Below, piece by piece: positions 11,505 to 21,740 of a stretch of 64,000 bases of DNA. Source of the DNA: Sphagnum compactum (Eukaryota; Bryophyta; Sphagnopsida; Sphagnales); NCBI GenBank assembly GCA_965153455.1, contig OZ234493.1, positions 36,897,245 to 36,961,244 of the forward strand. The letters run 5' to 3'. Each line of letters starts with the position of its first letter. The stretch's first letter is position 1. The notes under the pieces are model-generated. The model made no database searches. It worked only from the letters and a program-made list of their open reading frames with translations, and had not been told where the DNA came from. A program made the translations under genes and the position numbers.

Positions 11505-11970
11505 CCATCACTTGCCGACATCTTGCGGCTTGGCCCTTGTCTCAAGCTAACTCGGGCATCCCCAAGCTTCCAACATTCTCTTGACAAGTCGAGGAAGGTT
11601 TCTCTTAAACCCCCTCCCTCACTCGGGAGGAACTATTTCATCCTTCCCCTCATGAGTCATCATTTGCCGACACCTTGCGGCTTGGACCTTGTCTCAAGCT
11701 AACTTAGGCGTCCCCAAGCTTCCAACACTCTCTTGATAAGTCCGGGAGGGTTTCTCTTAAACCCCCCCCCTCACTCGGGAGGAACTCTTTCATCCTTTCC
11801 TTCATGAGGAACTCGAGCCGACACCTTGCGGCTCGGACCTTGTCTCAAGCTAACTCGGGCGTCCCCCAAGCTTCCAACACTCTCTTGACAAGTCCAAGAG
11901 GGTCTCTCTTAGACCCCCCCCTCATTTGGGAGGAACTATTTCATCCTTTCCCTCATGAGGAACTCAAGTC
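11505..11970. repeat. Three tandem ~150-bp repeats in the retrotransposon interior
   Basis: A unit holding GCCGACA.CTTGCGGCT, CTCAAGCTAACT, CCCCAAGCTTCCAACA and a C-rich run before CACTCGGGAGGAACT occurs three times (starting near 11,512, 11,664 and 11,818). No coding frame persists. It occupies space where pol would be expected. Confidence 0.7.
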
Positions 11971-12339
11971 AAGTCTACTCTTGACTCAAGCTACTTGACA
12001 TGACTCCTTTCCCCCATCTCGCGCCTCGGTCACAACAACCAAGCCTTCACGAAAAGGTATGCTTATCAAGGTACGAGGAGCAACGTTTAGGCTTTGCAAA
12101 GGCCTAAGTCCCAAGCTACACGATTATAGTACGTGAACGGGGTCATGACTCCCCGCGTTGGCCGCCACTACCAACCAACCCTTCGGGATGCACTTTGGGC
12201 ATGTGCACGTCCCCGTAAGCTCACCTTGCTTACCTCCTCTTTTGGGACCAAGATTTCTCCTAGCCTCTAAGTGGAGTCCGATTTTGATTTGGGCGTACGC
12301 GAGAGAGTTCCATTTGTCCATGCCACTTGACAACCCCTT

Positions 12340-12440
12340 TTTATTGTGGTTTTTTTTTTTTTTTTTTTTTTGTTTGTTTGTTTGTTTGAGATGCAATCTC
12401 TATGTTTGTGATGCAATCTCTTGTTTGTGATGCAATCTCT
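12340..12440. repeat. Poly(T)/TTTG run and short direct repeats
   Basis: A T-run (about 12,350-12,371) is followed by four or five TTTG units and then three direct copies of a GATGCAATCTCT-type word. This is simple sequence with no function implied. Confidence 0.75.
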
Positions 12441-12640
12441 TGGAAGCTCAAAAACTTAGCCTTTATTTCACTTACAACTTGATGTGGTACATTTGTGTAC
12501 CTTTCCGCCCCCTAAAAGAAAGGTGATGTCCTCATCACGGTCTATATTTCTTTTGCTTCTTCAAGTTGTGTGACCATGAGCACTTCCTCACTTGCATCAC
12601 TTGGGGGTTGCCCAACCCAAGTTGAACTTCCTTTTGGAAC

Positions 12641-12960
12641 TTAGTTTTCCAACATCAAGTGGATTGTGGTCCCACCCACACTAGGCACTTCATGTGCCTT
12701 CACTCGCGCGATCCCATTCTTGGATGGGATCCTAACTAGCCTATTGTGCCCTTCCATGAGCACATTGTCACGGGTGATGAATTCCATTCCCCCTAAGGTG
12801 GAAACTAAAAGTCCACCTTGCCTCTCCAATTTCCCAATTGGAGGGGCACATCTTTGGCTCACAACTTGGTGGGATGGGGAATCCCATCCGCAAAGTGCAC
12901 CTCCATGGGTGCCTTGAGCTCCTCCAAGGGGAGCTCCATTCTTTTCGCACTTTCTTGGTT
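12641..12960 (-). pseudogene. Retropepsin-like protease remnant
   Basis: Minus-strand peptides in two frames resemble the C-terminal half of a retroelement aspartic protease: a VHFADG segment (about 12,890), a VPLQLGNW segment (about 12,830), then GGMEFI and NRLVRIP (about 12,790-12,730). A stop and frame changes separate them, and I do not see the catalytic D-S/T-G triad upstream. The position just downstream of the gag knuckle fits. Alternative: an unrelated gag extension. Confidence 0.45.
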
Positions 12961-13631
12961 ATGAAGTTGTGAGAAGTCCCTTAGAAACCCCACTCCCCGA
13001 TTTGGGTTTGGGGCAATCCTTAGAGTAATGCCCCACTTCATTACAATTGAAGCACACTCCTTTGGGTTTCCCACTAGCATTTCCCTTGGGTTGGCTCCCT
13101 TTGAAAGGAGCCCCTTTCTTCACAAAATTTCCTTTGGGTTTAAAATCCGAGCCTTGGAATTGTTTGGGCTTTTCCCCCTTTGAGGTTTCTTGGCCTCGGC
13201 TCCATTCCCCTTCAATTAGGATTGGGCAAGTTCCACGGCTGAGTGCTGACCAACCTTGGCGGCATGGAGGTAATCTTCCATTTCCGCAAGCCAAGCATCC
13301 ACAACCTTTCGGTCCCGGGCCCCATCAAAGTTCCCGGGCCTAGCGGGCTTGAACTCCACACCTTTGGATGATCCTCCCTTGAGGGCCGCACTAATTCACC
13401 GAAATCGAGCCTATTCATCTTGAGTAGGACCTCCAATTGTTCCGGGGTGAAGAGCACCGCATTTGATTGCTCCTCTTCATTTTCATGGTCCTCATGGCTA
13501 TCACGGTCTTCCTCACCTTCGGAAACATTTTGTTCATCCCCCATTATGGCTTGGGGTGGAACATCCAACTCTTGGGTGGGTTCTTCCACCACGGTCTCTT
13601 GGACTACCTTGTGGGACTTCTTTGGTGCCAT
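12959..13631 (-). pseudogene. gag: gag with CCHC zinc knuckle, frameshifted
   Basis: The start is the ATG at 13,629-13,631, about 36 bp beyond the primer-binding site. The first 139 codons are acidic and Glu-rich (13,631-13,212). A second frame (13,294-12,959) carries a Lys-rich stretch and the knuckle CFNCNEVGHYSKDC near 13,055-13,015. The two frames overlap by about 80 bp, so a frameshift or an internal deletion separates them. The capsid core typical of gag is not obvious, suggesting the deletion removed it. The product would coat the element RNA. Confidence 0.7.
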
Positions 13632-13666
13632 CGGAACTCCCCAATAAGTGGATCGAGCTCACCGGA

Positions 13667-13678
13667 GCTCTGATACCA
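13667..13678 (-). other. Primer-binding site matching initiator tRNA-Met
   Basis: On the minus strand TGGTATCAGAGC starts 2 bases after the 5' LTR ends. This is the common plant LTR-retrotransposon PBS complementary to the 3' end of initiator tRNA-Met. It fixes the element's orientation. Confidence 0.85.
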
Positions 13679-13680
13679 AG

Positions 13681-14769
13681 TGACGCGCTCCCAAGTTCCT
13701 TGTGGACCCACTCGAGGGTCCAAGTATGCGGCAATGCGGAAGCGGTTGGAACTTGGAGCCGCTCCCTAGCTCACAACACTTGAGGGGTAGAAGGGTGTGT
13801 TGGAGCTCCGGGATGGGACTAGGAAGAGTTGACAAGCTTGACTCGCTCACACGGACCCTCCATTAACCACTCCAAGTGGTTAGTCCAAAGTTGGAGCACC
13901 TTTGGTGCTAGGAAGAGCCACGGCCCGGACCTTGGGGAAGCCATCACCTTCCCCCTTGGGACTCATGTTGAATCCTTTTTGGTGTTGGGACAAGCCACGG
14001 GTGAACTCGGACTCACTTTGAACACACACACACTCCGGGCTCGGGAGTAAGCCACCACCTCACTCCCTTTGGTGGGGAAGCCAGCACCTTCCCCCTTGGG
14101 GAAGCCAACCACTTCCCCCCTTATAGTATACTCTGTGACTCTCCACGGAGGCTACATCCAAATGGCTATTTTTCCCGGGACTCCCGAGTGGGAGTCCCGA
14201 AATCGCGCCAAATGGGACTCTCGCGACTTTGGAGCCCCATAACTTTGCGAGCAGACCTCGGATCGCAATGCGGTCTGCAGCAAAGTTGTAGATCTCGTCG
14301 AGACCTTTCCAACGGTATGTCGCACGTCCTCTGCAGCCCAGTATTTCGGGTCGATTCCCGACTTTTAGTGGTCGGGAGTCAAAACTGGACGACTCCCGGG
14401 AATTCGACTCCCGGGCCTTCTTTTGGCCATAACTTGTGTTTCAGATGTCCAAATGAGCAATGCGAGCCCATTTTGGACATCTACACTTCAAGAGCTTTCC
14501 ATTGATATAAAGAGCGAAACAAGCCATGGAGTTTTGACCCCTCAAAACGCTCTCTGAAGTTTTGGGAGTCCTTTTGGGACTCCACTCTCACCAACTCCCA
14601 ACATGGGAGTTCACTTGGGAGTGTGAGGGTTCACTCCCTCACACTCTCTGGACTCTTTGCACTCCTTGCACTCCCGGGAGCATGTGATGTGCCTCCCGGG
14701 TCTACTACTAGGCCCGCAACCTCACAACCCCCTTGCCTTGGTCGCAAGCCAAAGGCTAGGGTTGCGACA
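13681..14769 (-). repeat. 5' LTR
   Basis: Identical in length to the 3' LTR, with three substitutions seen. It would carry the element's promoter. Host sequence resumes at 14,770 with the GAGAG duplication. Confidence 0.9.
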
Positions 14770-14774
14770 GAGAG

Positions 14775-15003
14775 TGCCCCCGCGCGGTCAACAAACGAAC
14801 CTTCAACACCAATTCCATCAAATCCACCTCGGCTGTCACGTTCACCGTACCCAGGACAAGGCAATCCAGGAGACAGATTTCCATCTCCCTTGAATGTTAA
14901 GACTTATTGTCACTGGCAATTTCCATCTCCCTTGACACCCTGTGGCTTTTTCCATCAATCGCCCTTTCCTCCCAACAAGGTGTTTCTTGTACCCTCTTCT
15001 TGA
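14775..15003 (+). pseudogene. Proline/serine-rich host fragment beside the retrotransposon
   Basis: Right of the TSD the plus strand reads openly for about 76 codons to a TGA at 15,001-15,003. It is rich in Pro and Ser with a repeated FPSPL motif. It may be the tail of a host exon cut by the insertion, but the left flank (before 10,153) gives no clear continuation. No family recognised. Confidence 0.25.
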
Positions 15004-16500
15004 ATAGATTCATAACGTTATGTATAGTTCAGTCCAGTGGTATTATATAACTCGTGTATAATTGTTGTTTTGCCTTAAACCCGCAACCTGACAGGCTCGT
15101 GGTAGTTACCCTGCAAGCAACTAAATTGGCCTTGTGGATGGCTTTAAAAAGACCTCTTTTCCATTCAAAGAGACTGCAGCTCCTTTGGAGTCCAGAGACA
15201 CCGAAACTTACAATCCGTTAATAGACACAACGTCTTTTTGTTTCTTTTAGCGCGAACCTCTGTCCTAACACGATCTCGTCGCTTCTGATGGGAGATACAT
15301 ATCTACACTGGTTTATCCAGAAGGTGGAAAAAACATGGGGGCGAAGGAACTGAAAGCACCGTCCATTCATTAGCACCTGACAATCTTCGTACGAGGAACA
15401 AATCTAATGTTCCCGCTGTTGGTTGGCGTAGAAGCATTTTTACAGGATATTATGAACAAGAGGCTGATGAACTATCAACCGGACAGATGTTGCATCTACC
15501 AAGCTTGCAACGGTCCCTGCGAAATCCGCAAGACGAGGGAGGCCCTATTGTTACGAATGGAGCCGTCGTTCCCGAAAGAGGAGGTGCTCCTGGTACTAAA
15601 ATTCGCTGCCTCTTCTTCACTGCATAAACTCGTCGAGTGTCCTTTGGAATTTGCTACATCCTCTCAAGACCTGGTTCAATGCTCACTTTGGCAACATTAA
15701 CAATATTCCGAAGACGATTAGGAGGTGTCAGATGCTAACAGGCTGCTACTTCATGAAGAGAATAAATTCAGATCCAATATCAAGTGTTTAGAGCCTCCGA
15801 TCTTTATTCCAATGTCAATCAGTTGGGGACGTGAATTCCACCATCCATAGAATGCGTGACCAGATTGCAACTGTCGAGGGTCATAGATGCCGATTCTCGT
15901 ACATAATTTTGTCGCGCGTTCAGTAGACTTCGCATCACACTTTTGATGCATCGGACTGGCAAATTCCCGAAACCCGCAAACCATCACCAGCATGCGATAT
16001 CTGAGTGATCATGGGTTGATAATATGGAGAAATGTAGACCATGTTTAAGAGCTTTGTGTAGAAGGAGGGCGTTGATAAAGTGCTCGCTGGTTTTTTCTTT
16101 TGGCCTCCGTTGGTGTGATGCACGAGAGGTTTGCGGTCCTTCCGCTGCAAATGTCCATGGGAAGGAGTACATTTTTGCATGTCATCGTGTGGTCCAAGGT
16201 TTCACGACGTATCCGGAAGGATACCGTGAGTCTGATTTTTTCTAGGCTGCTCCTGGTGTTGGTTCCCCGTGCAGTGCAGTGGTGATCGTACGATGAACTC
16301 CGCGGGTGGTACGTGTATTCTGATCAAAGCCCGAACTGGGTGCTTGAGAATCTATAGTTGCACGCTGAAGTGTGGTGCTCGACGATTGTGGTGAATGCTC
16401 TCTCCCTTTTCGCGTTGCACGGGAGTGCTTCGGGGGCCTGATGATTCAATGTTCGTCGGCACCGCTCTCCGAATGAATTAGTAGCATCGAAATTAATTTT
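15004..16500. other. Host interval with no recognised gene
   Basis: It contains the second copy of the duplicated segment (15,622-15,850). A plus-strand open run at 15,407-15,700 ends inside that copy and has no recognisable domain. Nothing else on either strand looks conserved. Confidence 0.4.
15622..15850. repeat. Second copy of the host segment at 9,771-9,998
   Basis: Direct repeat of about 225 bp with dispersed differences. It starts near AAACTCGTCGAGTGTCC and ends near GACGTGAATTCCACCATC. Confidence 0.65.
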
Positions 16501-16850
16501 ACAAGGATGTCACAGCACCTTGATCCGGAAAATTGCACAGCACATATAAGCTTTGAAGACGTTCTTCTCATAAATCCAGCACACTTTGACATCGTGTCTC
16601 ATGTGGTACAGATGCAGGGAACTCCTGTGCAAGCATGCCAGGGTCAGGTTACCTCGATAAGAATGATGAGCTGATTGATTCAATAGCAAAGGCAACCCTT
16701 GTAGCAACATCTGTGACCGGTGTGCCATGGAGGATAAGAACCATGGATTCCTGGGAGCTGGGCTTTTGGATCCAACGCAGGTTCGACTCCTTCAGAAGTT
16801 GCTGCAGGGATTCTCTTCGCAAGAGCTTCTAGGTATGGATCCCAAATCAG

Positions 16851-19250
16851 ATGGAGCATACCTCGGTCTGCCTCTACGGCAATGATCTGGGCAATCTCAG
16901 AGATGCTATGGAGGATGTGTTTTGTCAGTCAAAAAGATCGATGATTGACTGTATGGGACAAGAAGACATTGCCTTCAGCCAAAAGAAGGTTCAAAGTGCT
17001 GCAGACATGCTGCGGGTGGCATTCATCGACTTCTACTGAGGGCTTGGTGTGCTGAAGAGCTTTAGGTTTCATACATTTTCTACCTCTGAGGCTCAAAGTG
17101 CCTGAGACTCTGGCCTTGGGTACTCTCATCTTTTGTCTTCCTATTTGTAGCCACTCGTCATTTTCTTTTTGGGTCTCTTCTTTTTTCGCAATTCTTCAGT
17201 TCTCTGACCTGTCGAGCAGATGTTTACGTGTTTCCTTTGTCCTATCTTTGTTTTTATGCTGACCTGATATGTTGCAATCTACTCTTCGGGCCATTGTCAC
17301 TTCAAGTTGTTGCTGCAATCAAATTTACTTCACTTGATTGTTGCATGTATCGGGAGGCATGCATCTCGACCGGCTGTTAACTCCTCGTTTCTCTCCTGCT
17401 TACACTCACTCTAGGAGATCGCTCATCCTGCCATCATAATGTGCATCTCCCTTGTGAATGAACCAAGACCAGAACCCTCACAACCATCGCGGGGATATTG
17501 TGGCAACTCCTTGAACATGGCTGCTTTTGCAAAAATATTGCGGAAATATGAGAAGGTTGTTGTTTGACTTCTTCCAGCCTTTTTGATCTCATATCTTGGA
17601 TATCATAATCGTATTCAAAGCACAACAGTTTCAGAAAGTCACCGTCTATCCTCCTCCAACTTCGACCGAAGTTCTAGACACCTTGCTTTGGCAACACAAA
17701 CCGAGATAGGTTTTGAGTATTCAGAGCATGCACAGTGTCTACATTTCAGCTGACTGCTTATCTTTCTTGGAGTTTTCTTCTCGTGCTGCGAGCCCGGGAG
17801 GATGAATTTCTCGGAATGGATGATGTGTTTTTCACAACTTTTGTTCACAATAGTTGCAATGAGGTTTGTTTCTCAGTTATGAGTGTTTCGACTACTTTGG
17901 AGTGGTCGGGTGCTCTTTTCATACAACAGTCGCTGGGGGTTGGTGTAGGTCACTGGTTTGTTTATAGCTCTGAGCTATGTGCATCATGTGGATTGTGCTT
18001 ACATCAATTCCTCTGAGAAGGTTGACGACTCTTGTTCCTGATCTGCAAGGTCAATCCTGCAACTATTGAGACAGCTGATAGAAGGACCGGTCTCAATTGG
18101 TCAACGGCCAGGAAGAACATTTGAAACCTGTATGGTATACGAACTAGAAAAAATGTGGACTTCTGAAAGTACCCAATTTGCATGGATGCGGCAGATAAGT
18201 CAACTTACGGGGAAGGCGGAGGTCACATTTGCAGAGCATTTCACGTCAGGTAATCAGCAACAGGCCATGGCAGCACTGAGACCAATTCACCAAACAGCCC
18301 CTCACAGTCTGACGTATTTACCAGGTATGATAAAAATGATTACCATTGTCGAACATGGGTTCACATTTTCGGTGGTTTTGTGTGGAGGCATCCCTTTCAC
18401 CTTAAAGAGCCAAATCCAAGTGCATAAATTGTTGTTGTCAGTGCAAAAGGGGTTGATACGTTCATAAGGCAAGAAGCATCAGAGCCTCCAATGTTGTGCT
18501 GTGCTGTGGTCGTATTACTTACGGAAAATTTGAAGCTCATTGAGATCATCCGTAGATTTCTGGTGTACAATTATGAGTTCTAAATTCTGGTTCCATCTTG
18601 CTCTTGTGCAGGGTTTTTCACTAGGCGTTTGTTGATACTGATCTTAGCATTTAATTTGGCTGCATACTACAACTAGGTGGGGATTACAGAAAGATGAAAT
18701 ATTTGACTTATTTGCGGACCATTTTCCTAACTTTCAGGCACTGTCTTATTGCCTTACTCGCATTTATCCTCTCTACCAACCAATTCGCTCAGAGATAATG
18801 ACCAAATGTTTTGTCTAGGACGGCAATTTGTAGCTTTCCTTTCGAAGGTGCACACTGATAGATAGTCCGAACGTTCCTCTCCTTTGGCGTGCATGGTCTG
18901 GTGGGTGCACAACTTGGTGGCACTGATGCTTATCCATATGTACATGTATGGATGGAACCTGTACATGGGGAAGCGTGTTCGCATCAACTACACCTTCATC
19001 TTTGAGTTTTCCCGTGGTTCCGAACTTCACTATGAGGAAGTGCAGCCTCGCGGTCTGCACAGCACTAACCACTGTGCTTATAGGAGCTATGGTGATGCAT
19101 TTGAGCCATCCATTCAACGTTGTTTCATGCACAAGCATCCGCTGATGTTGACCTCATTCCTGTGGCAGTTATGTTGGTCGGTCGCAAAACTGGATATCCT
19201 CACGTTCTGAAGAGCAAATCTGGCTTGAAAAACTTCCAAACCAGATTTGC
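16851..19250 (+). pseudogene. PHO1-type SPX-EXS phosphate exporter, decayed
   Basis: Family members export phosphate across membranes; the SPX domain senses inositol pyrophosphates and the EXS domain is the membrane part. Pieces appear in the right order. An SPX helix segment (ADMLRVAFIDFY, stop, GLGVLKSF; 16,990-17,070) matches the family's A-x-M-L/I-R-x-A-F-x-E-F-Y-R-G-L-G-L-L-K pattern. The SPX end (EVTFAEHF, QQQAMAALRP) lies at about 18,215-18,285. An EXS segment (YMYGWNLYMGK, RINYTFIFEF; 18,935-19,010) breaks by frameshift near 19,040 and continues in another frame (ALTTVLIGAMVMHL). In-frame stops, the frameshift and missing transmembrane segments argue for a pseudogene. Open runs from about 16,507 may be further SPX linker. 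Each match is from memory of the family. Confidence 0.6.
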
Positions 19251-20930
19251 TCTAGACCAGTCGAATGCAACGCTTCTTGCCTCGTCAATTTAAGGACTTG
19301 GAAACACTTTCTCGTGGGTCAATTTCGGGGCTTCCCATGGTTTCAATGAATTACAATAGAGTTGCCACACGTGTTACATCTATGGCGGTCGTTCGACGTT
19401 CGATTCATTCTCCTTCCTTGCACCCTTAGGAAGGTTTGCTCCTTGTGACTCACACGCGATATTTCCACCAATTAATAGTCGGTCGGTCAAAATGACTAAC
19501 GAATGGGTGACATATTCTGTGTTGACTGGTTTCTTCTGAACAAATTTTGTTGAATGATTGATTCGTGATGAAGCTCGTAAGCTGGCAAAGTCGGTGGATC
19601 TGGCAGTATTGGATAAATTAGAAATCCTATACTTGGGACGATGTTGAATTCGTTACAGGCAACGAACGGTATCCATATCGAGAGCAAAAGTCTTGATCAC
19701 GGCGAGGATATTTGTCCGAGTAGACAAAGCAGTCATTGGATCGATGTTTTGGAACTTCGTCGGCATGTTTCTTCACGTGTTCCTTGGATATCTGGAGCTT
19801 GCTGCAGAAGAAATGCAATGTTCTTTTTTATTGTGATTCTACGCAGATGTTGAAATTTTGTGAGTTAGACCAAATTTCGTTTTTGGACGAAGTGGTAGCT
19901 GGTGCGTGAACCAAGGTGGAGGTTTGAACCAAGGTGGAATATGTTCTGAACCGTCGCGGAGGCTCTAGGTGCAGGACGTTGCCTGCATGAAGTCTTGTAA
20001 TTCCATAACTGGAGTTGTGCTTCTGTTCGACCAGGTTTTAGGGTGCGCCTTGTGAATTGGGTCAGTGGAAACATTTTCCGATAGATAGCACTGTTTATGG
20101 ATGATGTCCAGTATTGATTATCGTTTGTTGAATCGATACGGACACAAAGTTTATAAACATGTTGTTGCGATATCATATGTCTTGCAACCCACCGTGCATA
20201 TGCAATTTACGAATGCTTTTGCTGCGATGTGCCCATAACACATTTACAACGCCATAATATACATGAATACGACATGGACTCACTGTGGAACATCCTATTT
20301 GCGATTGTGTCGTTGTAACAATACAGTACATTTTGTTAGTAGACAGCTGCAATCTGCATTGCGCAACGGTGATCAATCGAGTTAAACTGAACGCATGATT
20401 CGTCGAAGAAACAAACATGTAGTCGTGTCTAGAATGAATGAAGGTTCCGTGCGAGAAACTTAAAACAGTAGAATCTGTGAAACTTGGTTGAGTCTGATGG
20501 AAAGAGGACCAAACCGATGACCCCAAGTCATTCCTCGCGAACTGAATATGACTGGCATTGACTCGAACTACTTCTCGTTGCTTATCTCCGTTGATGTTTG
20601 TTTCGGCAGTCCGGTGGGTGAACTCTTGGGCTCCCATAACACCGAGGAAGAAGTAGCCCAGTACCGAAATCATGCACAAGTTCCTTGGGCTCTTTACCTA
20701 CAGCTCGATCGATCGAGTTTTGTTTTTCCTTTCTTATCGATCTTTGTACCCCTGGCTTAGTACAGCCGGAACCCTGGCTGCTTCAGGTCGTCTTCTCGGC
20801 CTTCCTATCGTGTGCTGTGATCGTTGCGGCCTGCATGAACCCTGCAAGTCTGCGTTCAAATTTGCGGAGAGATAAAAACAAGCATCAATAAACACTTACA
20901 CTTCAGAAATTATTTCTCGTTTTGTGATTA
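19251..20930. other. No recognised gene
   Basis: A minus-strand open frame at 20,679-20,173 (168 codons) and a plus-strand run at 20,548-20,875 overlap. Neither shows a domain, repeat or convincing start context, and a frame of this length is expected by chance in a window this size. The GC level is still that of the left third of the window. Base composition changes abruptly to AT/purine-rich at about 20,930. Confidence 0.4.
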
Positions 20931-21420
20931 TTATTGAAGAACAAGGCTATTCGAAAATAAAAAAAATGAAAGAGAAACTAAAAAACGAAAAAAAAAAAAA
21001 TAGGAAAGAAAGAATCATCAGAAAAAATATTAGTAATCTTTTTCGTTTTTTGGAAATGAAATTTCACTTTCTAATTATTATTTAGAAAACCTATTTGAAA
21101 AAAAGAAATGAAATAGAAATAGAAAAAGAGAAAGAAAAGGAATGCGAAACAGAAAGAAAGAAGAAAAAAAAAAAGAAATGGGGATCTTATATTCTTATAT
21201 AGTAAAGGACGTCGTGGACGAAATGAAGCTTTCCATCCATCCGTCCGTCGCGTCATCCATCCTGTCATCCATCCAAACAAAACAAATATATTTTTTAAAA
21301 AGGGAAAAAATGTACCCATTTCCCCCCTCCTCCTTCCACATTTCCAATGAAGCGAAAAAATAACATTAACCTCCACCCCCCTCCCCCTCAACTGTAAAAA
21401 AAAAATTAAGAAAAAAAATC
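20931..21420. repeat. Purine-rich low-complexity tract
   Basis: It is dominated by A and GA runs (AAAGAGAAAG-type) with an internal CCATCCATCCGTCCGTC stretch near 21,230-21,275. Similar GGACGGAC words occur near 29,505-29,625. It marks the border between moderate-GC and AT-rich halves. Confidence 0.7.
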
Positions 21421-21740
21421 AAGGTGCACCCTTTCCCCGTCGTACGATCAATACAATATAAACCCTGGCCCTTCTCCACAGTAAAAAGTAATTGTTCCAA
21501 GTTACCAACAGTAAAAAAACTAACAAAAAGTAACAAACCTTACCCCTTTCACCAATAAAAAGTAACTTACAAAACTTACGACCAGTAAAAAAAATAACTA
21601 AAAGTAACAAAAAGTGAAAAAGGTCAACACAAACAACCCGGCATTGCATGAAAACAGCCCGGCACTCCTGTGTATTTTCTCTGGTCAAACAGCCCACAGC
21701 CCACGGCATTACACTCGTAATGCCCGGATTACTAAGATAG
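21421..21740. repeat. Dispersed repeat, opposite orientation to 59,830-60,090
   Basis: It contains repeated AGTAAAAA..AACTA and AAAGTAAC words and a GGCATTAC/CCCGGCA cluster. The reverse complement is recognisable near 59,830-60,000 (GGGCATTACACTC, AATGCCGGGCTGTTTT, then TTGGTTACTTTT). The two diverged copies bracket the AT-rich block and receptor. Confidence 0.5.

Larger units (their letters stand above)
10158..14769 (-). mobile_element. Internally deleted gag-only LTR retrotransposon (probably Ty3 type)
   Basis: Two 1,089-bp LTRs (10,158-11,246 and 13,681-14,769) bound a 2,434-bp interior. GAGAG occurs just outside both ends (10,153-10,157 and 14,770-14,774). The primer-binding site and polypurine tract place transcription on the minus strand. 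The interior has a gag with CCHC knuckle and a shifted protease remnant, but I find no reverse transcriptase, RNase H or integrase motif, so it would need partner proteins in trans. The LTRs are the same length and I count three differences between them (10,585, 10,916, 11,031 against 14,108, 14,439, 14,554), so insertion was recent. Assignment to Ty3 rests on the gag knuckle and protease remnant only. Confidence 0.88.

Noticed and set aside
7725-14774. A single large composite element bounded by the opposite-orientation LTR copies
   Set aside because: Each LTR unit has its own distinct 5-bp TSD (GCATC versus GAGAG), which shows independent insertions.
20173-20679. 168-codon minus-strand frame
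   Set aside because: No domain or conserved motif, and a frame of this length is expected by chance a few times in 64 kb.
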